Source: Pseudomonas sp. QTF5 | Lineage (GTDB): Bacteria > Pseudomonadota > Gammaproteobacteria > Pseudomonadales > Pseudomonadaceae | Direction: 5' to 3' | Length of the DNA: 40,577 nt | Assembly: GCF_000512695.2 (NCBI RefSeq) | Contig: NZ_AZRW02000052.1 | Span: 1-40,577 of the forward strand | Part shown: in pieces, positions 1 through 8,275 of the stretch | Position numbering within the stretch: position 1 is the first letter of the stretch | Layout of the letters: each line of letters begins with the position of its first letter | Notes under the pieces: model-generated | Databases searched by the model: none | What the model was told of the DNA's origin: nothing | What the model saw: only the letters and a program-made list of their open reading frames with translations | Made by a program: the position numbers and the translations under genes

Positions 1-32
1 GTAAGTCCTGAGTGTCTGTTTCTGGCCGATTT

Positions 33-52
33 CTGCCTTTGGCCAAAGGCAG
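33..52. repeat. Perfect 20-bp intergenic palindrome
   Basis: CTGCCTTTGG is followed immediately by its exact reverse complement CCAAAGGCAG. A GGTCGAAAGCAG motif follows at about 59-70 and recurs near 1157-1168. From memory, such palindromes with this motif are common between genes in fluorescent pseudomonads; I could not check copy number. It lies between genes and has no T-tract on either side, so I do not call it a terminator. Confidence 0.6.
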
Positions 53-239
53 CTCTGGGTCGAAAGCAGCCCCTCACTTTCTCCAATGTGGGTCTAGCAG
101 TCCTCCAACGCCCCAGCCAGACTGGTTAATCCACTGCGACTCCTTCGCTTTGTAGCAATTTCTAAGCAAGCTGCAATTACTGCCTGACAGGGGCACTGCC
201 GGTACTATGCTTGTATTTTTCTTGAAAGGGGTCGACGTC

Positions 240-455
240 ATGCCTTGTGATTATTCATTGTCGGATGTACTGGAAAGACTTTACGAAAACCAGCAGGCTC
301 TGCAGGCGGCCGTTATGGAGTTGACCCTCCTGGTTGAGGAGCAAGGGGCGCAGGAAGTGGGCGGAAATGTCCGTGGAGCACTGTGGACCATGGGTGAAAA
401 CGCCGGCCATATTAAACAAGGCCTGGCACGATTGAAGAAATCAGACATCGGTTGA
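240..455 (+). CDS. Small protein of unknown function (71 aa)
   Basis: I chose the ATG at 240 because AAAGGGG lies 8 nt upstream. An upstream in-frame start at 207 has no ribosome binding site. The product begins MPCDYSLSDVLERLY and has a helical, Leu/Glu/Gln-rich first half with no membrane segment or signal peptide. I do not recognise a family. The gene stands alone, with about 320 bp of non-coding DNA after it. Acidic residues early and Lys/Arg residues late suggest a soluble cytoplasmic protein; this is inference only. Confidence 0.55.
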   Translation: MPCDYSLSDVLERLYENQQALQAAVMELTLLVEEQGAQEVGGNVRGALWTMGENAGHIKQGLARLKKSDIG

Positions 456-773
456 CCGATTGCACACAAAAGACCAATCGACAGTCATGTCGAGGTGAAT
501 TCTGGGAACCAGTCCGGTTCACCTCACAGGCAGCTATCGGGCCAGAATCGGCCACTCGACTCAATCGGCGAAAATGCGCTGGATTTGCGTTTCGCAACGC
601 CACTCACTTAGCGAAGAAGGCGGTTGTGAACTATCGTTCTTTGGCGATGCCTTGATGTGGTTTTCAGACACGTGGCTTCAGAGTTGTATGTTTGGCCGAT
701 TAATAATTTACAACATAAGTTAGCTTGGCACCTATTTCACCTAGATGAACCGATCAAAGTAGGGAGTTATGAG
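456..773. other. Intergenic stretch without convincing gene
   Basis: The frames here are short, lack ribosome binding sites and do not resemble known proteins. The stretch presumably carries the promoter for the lipoprotein gene that starts at 774, but I see no convincing -35/-10 pair. Confidence 0.4.
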
Positions 774-1141
774 ATGAAAAGGATAAAACCCATACTACTG
801 TCCGGCGTTGTTCTTACGAGCGGCTGCCAGCACACTTATGAATCGTTTGTTAGGGAGGAAATGAAGATCCCTAACGTGTTCGTGCCCTCAAGCGATGAGG
901 TCATCCGTATAGTTTGTTTATGGCTAAGAAGGGTAGTAATTTTGAGCAGGTTTGTTCGACAGCAATGCTTACTGGCTTGAGCGAAGATCAAATCAAGGCC
1001 AAAAGAGCAGTTAACAAGACAACTGACTATGAGCTTGTTAGCGGCTCGACGGCGACTTTCGATGTTGAATTGAAAAGTAATGATTTGGGCGGACTGTATG
1101 CAAATTACGCCATGAAATATGTGAATAATCAGCAGATCTGA
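774..1141 (+). pseudogene. Short lipoprotein gene, apparently frameshifted
   Basis: The ATG at 774 has a good ribosome binding site (GGGAG, 7 nt upstream). It opens a lipoprotein signal: MKRIKPILLSGVVLTSGC, with lipobox LTSGC and Cys18 as lipidation site. After about 40 mature residues this frame degenerates into WLRR/VVILSR and stops at 978-980. The frame offset by +2 (equivalently -1) opens after a stop at 896-898. It carries a protein-like continuation (AKKGSNFEQVCSTAM, TTDYELVSGSTATFDVELKS) ending at 1141. The two halves together would give a lipoprotein of about 120 aa. I infer one ancestral gene broken by a single indel between 899 and about 965. A sequencing error would look the same. 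Function is unknown. Confidence 0.5.
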
Positions 1142-1562
1142 AATTTGCTTTAGCCTCGGTCGAAAGCAGACGGTCTGTTTTAGATAGTCCGCGTCGCTAA
1201 CTCCGATGACGGTTCTCGTCCTCCATTTCCTTCAAGGGGTTATCGTACTTTTGGTGCATAACCCCGAGTGTCGCGACGTGATAGTCAATCCGGCAAAGAC
1301 TGGAAAACTTCTGCTCCAGAAATACGCCTGAAATCTATTGATGATGGAATGCCAAATGTAGGGTGTGAATGGATATTCTGGCAGCCGCAAATCGCTCGTA
1401 CCCCATTTGCAATATTTATATTATTTTCATAAAAAATTGCTGTTATTCAATATTGATTGCTACCCTGAATTGAGCACGGGGACATCAATGAGACGAATTG
1501 TTATTTTTGGTCTTGCCGACGTTCTCAGGTGCAGACTGTACCGACACATGGAGGTCCGGCAC
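1142..1562. other. Intergenic region upstream of the signalling operon
   Basis: There is no convincing gene. A perfect 8-bp inverted repeat, GGGGTTAT (1236-1243) and ATAACCCC (1258-1265), flanks a 14-nt loop with no T-tract. It could be an RNA structure or a binding site. Open frame extends upstream of 1563 to about 1365, but those in-frame starts lack a ribosome binding site and the encoded residues do not resemble a REC-domain N-terminus. Confidence 0.4.
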
Positions 1563-4088
1563 ATGAAGTACAGACAGCCAGGGTATACAGCGATTGCTTT
1601 GGTCATTGATGATGATCCCTTCATCCGGCTGCTCGCTCGCGACGCCTTGGAAAAGATCGATTTGAAGGTGGAGGAGGCTGGCGATGGGGCATCGGGCCTG
1701 TCCGCCATTGCTGCACTGGCGCCCGATATTATCCTGCTCGACGTCATGATGCCCGATATGGATGGCTTTGCGGTATGCCGCCAGGCGCTCCTGATCCCCG
1801 GCGCCGCACTCACCCCCGTCCTGATGCTCACCGCCCTTGAGGACACAGACTCAATCAATCAAGCCTATGAAGCCGGCGCCACCGATTTCATCAGTAAACC
1901 CATCAATTGGTCGATACTGGGGCATCGGGTGCGCTACATGTTGAAAGCGAGCGCCTTGTTGCGCAATGTCATCAAGAGTGACTTGCAGTTGGCGAAAGCC
2001 CAGCGTATGACCTCAGTCGGGAGTTGGGAGTGGAGTATCGAAGCCGACATCACTTCCTGGTCGGAGGAAATGTATCGGATCTGCGGGGAGATATCCGGGA
2101 CGTTCGATCAAAGCTATCAGAGTTTCCTTGCGCTGGTGTATCCGGCAGATCGGCAACAGGTCGAAACGGCGATGCGCGATGCGCTCGAACAGGTGAGCGC
2201 TTACGATGTCGAGCATCGCTTGCTGCGCCCGGACGGCACGGAGCGCATCGTCCATGGGAAAGCGGAAGTCATCTGCGACGCCAATGGCAAGCCCGTTTTG
2301 ATGTCCGGAACGCTGCAAGACATCACATTACGCAAGCAGGCGGAGTTCCACATCAGTCACCTTGCCAACTACGATACGCTGACAGACCTTCCCAACCGGA
2401 ATCTGTTGCATGACTGCATGACGCAGTCGATCCTGCTGGCCCGTCGGACCGGGCAACAGTTGGTCATGCTATGCCTGGACCTGGATGGATTCAAGTTCAT
2501 TAACGACGGCTTCGGCCATGCTGTCGGGGACACCTTGCTCAAGATGGTCGCCGTCCGGCTTCAGGGGGCGATACGTAAGTGTGACACGGTGGCGCGCCTG
2601 GGCGGGGACGAATTCGTGCTCATCTTGCTCGGCCTGCCCGACGACGGCAGGGACCTGGGGTCCATGCCGCAAAGAGTGCTGGACACGTTTGCGCAGCCCT
2701 TCATCGCCGACGCTCATGAACTGCACGTGACCGCAAGTATCGGCGTGAGCGTCTTCCCCGGCGATGGCGACACCAGTGATACCTTGCTCAAGAACGCCGA
2801 TGTGGCCATGTATAGCGCCAAGGAGAAAGGACGCAATTGCTTCCAGTTTTACGCGCAAGACATGAGTCTGCGCGCTGAGCGTCGGGTGGAGTTGGAAAAT
2901 GCGCTTCGCGCGGCGCTCGAACGACAGCAATTCGAACTCCATTATCAGCCCAAAGTCGATCTGCGCAGTGGCAGGATCAGCGGAGTGGAAGCGCTATTGC
3001 GCTGGAACCGCCCGGGTCACGGCATGGTGCCACCAGACAGCTTCATTGGTCTGGCAGAAGAGACGCGGCTGATCGTCCCGATCGGCGAGTGGGTCTTGCG
3101 CACGGCCTGTGCCCAGGCGAGAAAGTGGCACGATATGGGCTTTGACGGTTTATCCGTCGCAGTCAATTTGTCGGCACGCCAGTTCGCCCACCAAGACATC
3201 GTGCAACTAGTGCGGCAGGTGCTCGCAGAGACGGAACTGCCGGCCTGCTACATTGAGCTCGAGCTCACCGAGAGCGTGCTCATGAACGACAGCGCTGCCA
3301 TGCTCAAAGTACTGCGTGAAATCAAGGAAGTCGGGGTCGTGCTCACGCTCGATGACTTCGGCACCGGCTATTCTAGCCTGGCTTACCTCAGGCGTTTTCC
3401 GATCGATGTACTCAAGATAGACCGCAGCTTTATCCACAACGTCACCACCGACGTCAACGATGCCTTGCTCGCCAAGAGCATTCTCTTGTTGGCCCAGTCC
3501 TTGAAAATGAAGACCGTTGCTGAGGGCGTGGAAACGCAGGGACAACTGAATTTTCTAAGCGCCAATAAATGCGACGCGGTGCAAGGCTTTTACTTCAGTC
3601 GGCCGGTCACGGCGGAAGCGCTGACGGCGATGCTGAGCAGTGATATTGGCCTGCTGCCGCAGGCGACTGGGCGCGAACGCACCGTGCTGCTACTTGACGA
3701 TGACCCAGATGTGCTTAACGCACTCGCGCGCCTGTTTCGCAAGGACGGTTATCAGATTCTTCAGACCACGACGGCGGCCGAAGGCTTCGAATTGCTGGCC
3801 ACGCATAGGGTGCAAGTGATCATCAGCGATCAGCACATGGCCACGATGAGCGGCACCGCTTTCTTGGCCAAGGTGAAGGAACTGTATCCCGATACGATCC
3901 GCATTATTCTGTCCGGCTATACGGAGCCGAACTCGGTCATCGACGCGATCAACGGCGGCGCCGTGTATCGCTTCTTGACCAAACCGTGGGACGACCATGT
4001 CTTGCGCGATCAGTTGCGGGAAGCGTTTGAACACCACTGGCTGATCTACGGAAAACCAATCCAGGACGATCAGGCGCAGGCCTGCTGA
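1563..4088 (+). CDS. REC-PAS-GGDEF-EAL-REC cyclic-di-GMP signalling protein
   Basis: This 841-aa cytoplasmic multidomain regulator probably makes and degrades cyclic di-GMP. An N-terminal receiver (about 10-125) has acidic pair DDD and phospho-acceptor Asp60 (LLDVMMPDMDG). A PAS domain follows (about 150-265). The diguanylate cyclase domain (about 275-430) has intact GGDEF at 347-351 and an RxxD inhibitory site (RKCD, 338-341) five residues before it. The phosphodiesterase domain (about 445-700) has EAL at 476-478 plus ELTES, DDFGTGYSSL, KIDRSF and AEGVET motifs, so it looks active. A second receiver at the C-terminus (Asp756, SDQHM) is of the kind seen in RpfG-like regulators. The ATG at 1563 was chosen because GGAGG lies 8 nt upstream. 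The hybrid kinase gene starts 40 nt downstream and is the likely phosphodonor. Confidence 0.93.
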   Translation: MKYRQPGYTAIALVIDDDPFIRLLARDALEKIDLKVEEAGDGASGLSAIAALAPDIILLDVMMPDMDGFAVCRQALLIPGAALTPVLMLTALEDTDSINQAYEAGATDFISKPINWSILGHRVRYMLKASALLRNVIKSDLQLAKAQRMTSVGSWEWSIEADITSWSEEMYRICGEISGTFDQSYQSFLALVYPADRQQVETAMRDALEQVSAYDVEHRLLRPDGTERIVHGKAEVICDANGKPVLMSGTLQDITLRKQAEFHISHLANYDTLTDLPNRNLLHDCMTQSILLARRTGQQLVMLCLDLDGFKFINDGFGHAVGDTLLKMVAVRLQGAIRKCDTVARLGGDEFVLILLGLPDDGRDLGSMPQRVLDTFAQPFIADAHELHVTASIGVSVFPGDGDTSDTLLKNADVAMYSAKEKGRNCFQFYAQDMSLRAERRVELENALRAALERQQFELHYQPKVDLRSGRISGVEALLRWNRPGHGMVPPDSFIGLAEETRLIVPIGEWVLRTACAQARKWHDMGFDGLSVAVNLSARQFAHQDIVQLVRQVLAETELPACYIELELTESVLMNDSAAMLKVLREIKEVGVVLTLDDFGTGYSSLAYLRRFPIDVLKIDRSFIHNVTTDVNDALLAKSILLLAQSLKMKTVAEGVETQGQLNFLSANKCDAVQGFYFSRPVTAEALTAMLSSDIGLLPQATGRERTVLLLDDDPDVLNALARLFRKDGYQILQTTTAAEGFELLATHRVQVIISDQHMATMSGTAFLAKVKELYPDTIRIILSGYTEPNSVIDAINGGAVYRFLTKPWDDHVLRDQLREAFEHHWLIYGKPIQDDQAQAC

Positions 4089-4128
4089 GCGGCGCGCCGG
4101 CGCCGGACCAACATTGAAGGAGAGAGAT

Positions 4129-6639
4129 ATGTTTCTGCTGTCGAAACGGTATTTGGCGGCCTTGCTCCTTCTGTGCGCAGCGGGCTTGACCTTGGCCCAG
4201 GAACCCAGCGGGAGAGTGCTGGTAGTCGGCAGCGAAGAAGAGTTCCCGCCGTTTTCCACCGGAACCACGAGTGCCACAGCCGGCGGTTTTACGGTGGAAT
4301 TGTGGAAGGCTGTGGCTAAGGAGAGCCACCTGAACTATACGATCCGGGTCGGCCCCTTCAGTCAGATTCTTCAGGAATTCAAAGACGGGAAAATCGATGT
4401 CCTAATCAACCTGGCACAGTCCGAGCCGAGGCGCCAGTTCGCCGATTTCACTGTGCCGCATGTGACGGTCAATGGTGCCATTTTCGTGCGCAAGGGCGAG
4501 TCCGGTATCGGCGCCGAATCGGATCTGGCGGGCAAGTCGATCATCGTGCTGCAATCTGATCTAGCCCATGACTACGCGATCTCGAAAGGCTGGCAGAAGC
4601 AACTCGTGGTAGCACCGACAACAGCAGACGGCTTCAGACTGCTCGCCGATGGCAAACATGACGCGGTCCTGATCAGCAAACTGGTCGGCATGCAGACCCT
4701 GCAGACGCTCAAGATCGACAATGTCCGGCCCCTGAACATCAAAGCCGGCTTTGCACAAAAATTCTCGTTTACCGTACACAAAGGTAACGCCGATTTGCTG
4801 GCCAGCATCAATGAGGGTATGGCGATAACCAAGCTGAACGGCACTTATGATGCGATTCACGACAAGTGGTTTGGCGTCTATGAAGAGCGCAGCGTCTCGC
4901 TGCGCGACACGCTTCCGTATTTGCTGCCGATGATGCTGACGCTGCTGATCCTGGTGGCCTATGTGCTCCATCGGCGTCGCACTGAAAACGCCCTGCGCAA
5001 CGCCAATGAACGCCTCGAAGAGCGGGTTGCGCTGCGCACGAGCGAACTGGAACTGGCGAAGAACGTGGCCGAGTCGTCGAGCCGCGCCAAAGGTGATTTC
5101 CTCGCCAACATGAGTCATGAGATTCGCACACCGATGAATGCGATCATCGGCATGTTGTACCTCACGCTTAAGACAGAACTCAATCCGAAACAACGTAATT
5201 ATCTCGAAAAAATCGACATTTCCAGCAAACATCTGCTCGGCGTCATCCATGATATTCTCGACTTCTCCAAGATTGATGCGGGTAAACTGGACTTGGAGTT
5301 GATCGATTTCGACCTGAAAGCCGTACTCCAGAACGTAGTCGATCAGGTGTCATTCAGGGCGTTCGAAAAGAGCCTCCGGCTGCGCCTCGAGATCGATCCT
5401 GGCGTGCCGCGTTACTTGCGCGGCGACCCGTTGCGCCTGACACAGGTATTGCTCAATTTCGCCAACAACGCCGTAAAGTTCGCCTCCAGCGGTGACATCG
5501 TCATCAGCGCTTTGGAGGCCGAAGCCGGTAGCAACGACAGTCTGATTCGTTTTGAAGTACAAGATAGCGGGGTTGGCATGAGCGCCGCACAGCAAGAGAC
5601 GCTGTTCCAGGCATTCCAGCAGGCCGACACCACGACTACGCGCCGCTACGGCGGCACCGGTCTTGGGCTCGTCATCAGTAAGCAGCTGGTGACGATGATG
5701 GGGGGCGAGGTGGGCATGCAGAGTCAACTGGGTCAGGGCAGCACGTTCTGGTGTGCGATCCGCTTCGTTTTTGGCCGCGCCCCGCTTGGGCTCGACGACC
5801 CGCAGGCATTGGCGCGGCCGACCTGGTTGCGAGGCGCACGTATATTGCTCGCTGAAGATAACCTGTTCAACCAGCAAGTGTCGATCGACTTGCTGGAAGA
5901 TGCCGGGGCCGTAGTGTTGCTGGCTAATAACGGAAGCGAAGCGCTTGCCCTGTTGGACCACGAGCGCGTTGACTGCGTGCTGATGGATATCCAGATGCCG
6001 GAGATGGACGGGCTTGAAGCGGCCCGGCGCATCCGTTCCGAGCCGTCCTTGTGCGGATTACCGGTGATTGCACTGACGGCCAATGCGCGCAAAGAGGATC
6101 GCGAGCAGTATATCGCCGCTGGCATGGATGATTTTGTCAGCAAACCGATCGAGCCAGAGGTGCTGTACGCAACGCTTCGAAAATGGCTGCCGGCGCAGGC
6201 GCCAGAGAATCGGACGTCCAAGTTGCCCGCCCTGAGTGCCGAGCCGGCCCCTGCGCCCCAGCCCCAACGGCCCATGGACGCCATGTCGCAGACCGGGTCG
6301 GAGGGTATCGATCTGTCTGTGCTAGCCAAACTCTGCGTCAATAACCCGGAACGCGTCGCGCGCTATGTCGACGTGTTCATGGACTCGGTGCAGCAGGCCG
6401 GGAAGGAGATCGAAGCCGCACTGCAGCGCGAAGACCTCGCGGCATTGAGCGCCTTAGGGCATAGGATCAAGTCCTCGGCCAGCGCCGCAGGTGCGATGGG
6501 TCTGGCCGACTTGGGGCGGACACTTGAGACGGTGCAGACGGACAGCAGCCTGGAGCAGGCACGGTATCTGATCGCTCGACTGCCATTTGTTCTAGAGAAA
6601 ATCAGGGGGCAGGTGGCAGCGTATGCAAGAAAGCGCTGA
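4129..6639 (+). CDS. BvgS-like hybrid sensor histidine kinase
   Basis: This 836-aa inner-membrane phosphorelay kinase starts with a signal peptide (MFLLSKRYLAALLLLCAAG). A periplasmic family-3 solute-binding domain follows (about 30-250), then one TM helix (about 262-282) and a coiled coil. HisKA has phospho-acceptor His330 (NMSHEIRTPMN). HATPase_c carries N box NFANNAVKF, DSGVGM and GGTGLGL. A receiver has Asp620 (LMDIQMPEMDG). A C-terminal HPt has His778 (LGHRIKSSA). The expected relay is His-Asp-His-Asp, ending on a separate receiver; the REC domains of the neighbouring GGDEF-EAL protein are the obvious candidates. The ATG at 4129 has AAGGAGAG just upstream. The binding domain suggests a small polar ligand such as an amino acid; the ligand itself is unknown. 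Confidence 0.95.
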   Translation: MFLLSKRYLAALLLLCAAGLTLAQEPSGRVLVVGSEEEFPPFSTGTTSATAGGFTVELWKAVAKESHLNYTIRVGPFSQILQEFKDGKIDVLINLAQSEPRRQFADFTVPHVTVNGAIFVRKGESGIGAESDLAGKSIIVLQSDLAHDYAISKGWQKQLVVAPTTADGFRLLADGKHDAVLISKLVGMQTLQTLKIDNVRPLNIKAGFAQKFSFTVHKGNADLLASINEGMAITKLNGTYDAIHDKWFGVYEERSVSLRDTLPYLLPMMLTLLILVAYVLHRRRTENALRNANERLEERVALRTSELELAKNVAESSSRAKGDFLANMSHEIRTPMNAIIGMLYLTLKTELNPKQRNYLEKIDISSKHLLGVIHDILDFSKIDAGKLDLELIDFDLKAVLQNVVDQVSFRAFEKSLRLRLEIDPGVPRYLRGDPLRLTQVLLNFANNAVKFASSGDIVISALEAEAGSNDSLIRFEVQDSGVGMSAAQQETLFQAFQQADTTTTRRYGGTGLGLVISKQLVTMMGGEVGMQSQLGQGSTFWCAIRFVFGRAPLGLDDPQALARPTWLRGARILLAEDNLFNQQVSIDLLEDAGAVVLLANNGSEALALLDHERVDCVLMDIQMPEMDGLEAARRIRSEPSLCGLPVIALTANARKEDREQYIAAGMDDFVSKPIEPEVLYATLRKWLPAQAPENRTSKLPALSAEPAPAPQPQRPMDAMSQTGSEGIDLSVLAKLCVNNPERVARYVDVFMDSVQQAGKEIEAALQREDLAALSALGHRIKSSASAAGAMGLADLGRTLETVQTDSSLEQARYLIARLPFVLEKIRGQVAAYARKR

Positions 6640-6787
6640 CGGCATCGCCGCGACAATAGGAATGAACTACCCACTCTCCGAGTCTCTACCGCGTTTATTC
6701 GCAGGCATACAAAGCTCCCTTTGATAATGGCTGTGGCCGCCTTCGACCACAGTTATTGAGCGTAGACCACATAGCGTTGTTAGGCGC
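6640..6787. other. Host/prophage boundary zone (candidate attL region)
   Basis: This 148-bp non-coding gap separates convergent units: the host kinase on + and the last prophage gene on -. A short hairpin CTGTGG/CCACAG (6731-6736/6747-6752) is present. Phage genes start immediately after and a housekeeping-type gene ends before, so the left attachment site probably lies here. The core cannot be defined without the right end of the prophage, which is outside the window. Placement is inference. Confidence 0.35.
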
Positions 6788-7582
6788 CTAGAACAATCCA
6801 CCAAACACCATCGGCTCCCAGTTCATAATCACCAGCTCACCGCTGACTTCAGCCTTCCCCTGCCGCTGATTGGTGTTGCTGTAGCGGATGTCCAGCGTCT
6901 CGAAATGAAACCCCTCAAACACCCGCCGAATATCCGGGTGGTCGTTGATACTGACCATGACTTTACCTTTGCAGCGTCGCATAAAGTCGGCCATCCGCTC
7001 GTAATTCTCGAAGGGAAAATCCACCCCATAACCGGCGGTCTGCCAGTAAGGCGGGTCCATGTAGTGGAAGGTATGGGCGCGGTCGTAGCGTTCGGCGCAG
7101 TCAAGCCAGGGAAGGTTTTCCACGTAAGTGCCGGACAACCGCTGCCAGGCGGCCGAGAGGTTCTCCTCGATCCGCAGCAGGTTGATCGCCGGGCCGGTCG
7201 TGGCGGTGCCGAACGTCTGTCCGGTGACCTTGCCGGCGAAAGCGTGGTGCTGCAGGTAGAAGAATCGGGCGGCGCGTTGGATGTCAGTGAGGGTTTCGGG
7301 GCGGGTCATCTTCTGCCACTCGAACACCTGACGAGAACTGAGCGCCCATTTGAACTGGCGCACGAACTCTTCAAGATGGTTCTGCACGACGCGGTACAAC
7401 GTCACCAGGTCGCCGTTGATGTCATTGAGGACTTCGACCGGTGCCGCCTGGGGCCGCATGAAGTACAGCGCGGCACCGCCGGCAAAGACTTCGACGTAGC
7501 ATTCGTGAGGTGGGAAAAGCGGAATGAGGCGGTCGGCCAGACGGCGTTTGCCGCCCATCCAAGGGATGATGGGTGTAGACAT
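6788..7582 (-). CDS. D12-class N6-adenine DNA methyltransferase
   Basis: This 264-aa Dam-like methylase transfers a methyl group from S-adenosylmethionine to adenine N6. Motif I is PWMGGKRRLAD near the N-terminus (D12-class FxxxG-like AdoMet site). VEVFAGGAALYF follows, and the catalytic motif IV DPPY is in YMDPPYW. The ATG at 7582 was preferred over the upstream TTG at 7591 because AAAGG lies at usable distance. It is the last gene of the leftward late transcription unit, after Rz, and sits at the prophage edge, typical for a moron. No restriction partner is visible, so it is probably an orphan methylase protecting phage DNA or altering host Dam-type marks. Target sequence cannot be read from the gene. 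Confidence 0.9.
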   Translation of the reverse strand: MSTPIIPWMGGKRRLADRLIPLFPPHECYVEVFAGGAALYFMRPQAAPVEVLNDINGDLVTLYRVVQNHLEEFVRQFKWALSSRQVFEWQKMTRPETLTDIQRAARFFYLQHHAFAGKVTGQTFGTATTGPAINLLRIEENLSAAWQRLSGTYVENLPWLDCAERYDRAHTFHYMDPPYWQTAGYGVDFPFENYERMADFMRRCKGKVMVSINDHPDIRRVFEGFHFETLDIRYSNTNQRQGKAEVSGELVIMNWEPMVFGGLF

Positions 7583-7690
7583 TGATAGCAAGACCTTTAC
7601 TGTATGGATAAACAGGTGCTAGGCTCGCCGGGCTTTGTGCACGGAGCAAGAGCCTTGGCTGGACTTGCAGGGACAATCTGCAGGGACGGT

Positions 7691-7733
7691 GGCCGGGTTG
7701 GATGTTGACGCATCCACCCCGGCCGCTCTTTTT
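7691..7733 (+). terminator. Intrinsic terminator-like hairpin, + strand orientation
   Basis: A 14-bp stem with one mismatch (7691-7704 against 7711-7724) closes a 6-nt TTGACG loop. It is followed on the + strand by CTCTTTTT ending at 7733. The neighbouring genes are on the - strand, so orientation is unexpected. It may stop read-through entering the prophage from the host side, or serve as an RNA 3' end for the late operon without a U-tract. The long GC stem is plain; its role is inferred. Confidence 0.6.
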
Positions 7734-8275
7734 CACTTCGGTGTTGAGACTTCTTTGGCATAGGCCTGGCAGGCAGCCAGGGCGATCAATCCTTGATCGC
7801 CGGCATCGGTGATGCCGATAATTCGTTGAGCATGCGCTGGGTCAAGTTGGGCTCTTGTGGGTCCATGAACCACGCCGCCGGTGGCGGTTGTGGCTGGCAC
7901 CGCACAGCCGCTGACGGGATCGGTGGCGTCGAGTAAGACTGACAACCGCAGATCAGCAGTAGCGAGACGATCACGCAGGCGAGCTTGAAGGTTTTTTGCA
8001 TGGGTCAGTTGTCCGTAATGGGCTTGGTCGCTGGACTGCAAGCGCTGCTCCAGGGCCAGACGTTTGTCTTGTTCAGTCCGCTGCAGCGCGGCCGAGGCCA
8101 GCGCTATCTCGGTGAGGGTGTCGCTGTGGACCCGGGCTTGTTGCTCCAGCTGCAGGCCGTAGCGCCAGTCCTGAACTGTCCAGGTCGCAGCAATCACACC
8201 GCCGAGCAACATGGCGACCAGAAGGCCGACAGCCATGGGTCGGTATTGCATCGGGATCAGGTCGAAGACACGCAT
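7733..8275 (-). CDS. Rz: Rz-like i-spanin
   Basis: This 180-aa inner-membrane spanin subunit acts in the last lysis step, fusing inner and outer membranes with Rz1. An N-terminal TM helix (MAVGLLVAMLLGGVIAATW, about residues 13-31) precedes a long periplasmic coiled coil rich in Gln/Glu/Leu/Arg (about 40-115). The start was set at ATG 8275 (MRVFDLIP); a GTG at 8299 would add eight Gly/Ala residues without a better ribosome binding site. It overlaps the endolysin gene by 19 nt and completely contains Rz1 in another frame, the classic nested arrangement. Confidence 0.88.
   Translation of the reverse strand: MRVFDLIPMQYRPMAVGLLVAMLLGGVIAATWTVQDWRYGLQLEQQARVHSDTLTEIALASAALQRTEQDKRLALEQRLQSSDQAHYGQLTHAKNLQARLRDRLATADLRLSVLLDATDPVSGCAVPATTATGGVVHGPTRAQLDPAHAQRIIGITDAGDQGLIALAACQAYAKEVSTPK
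7786..8001 (-). CDS. Rz1: Rz1-like o-spanin lipoprotein, nested in Rz
   Basis: This 71-aa outer-membrane lipoprotein is encoded entirely inside Rz in an alternative frame. Its signal sequence is MQKTFKLACVIVSLLLICGC, with lipobox LICGC and lipidated Cys20. The mature part contains the proline-rich runs expected of Rz1 (PPIP, QPQPPP). It pairs with the C-terminus of Rz across the periplasm. The combination of lipobox, proline content and full nesting makes the call strong although the sequence is short. Confidence 0.88.
   Translation of the reverse strand: MQKTFKLACVIVSLLLICGCQSYSTPPIPSAAVRCQPQPPPAAWFMDPQEPNLTQRMLNELSASPMPAIKD

Noticed and set aside
452..655. 67-aa + strand frame
   Set aside because: No ribosome binding site and no family resemblance; overlaps the end of the previous gene.
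6905..7585. 226-aa + strand frame opposite the adenine methylase
   Set aside because: The - strand frame has intact D12 motifs; the + frame is its antisense shadow.
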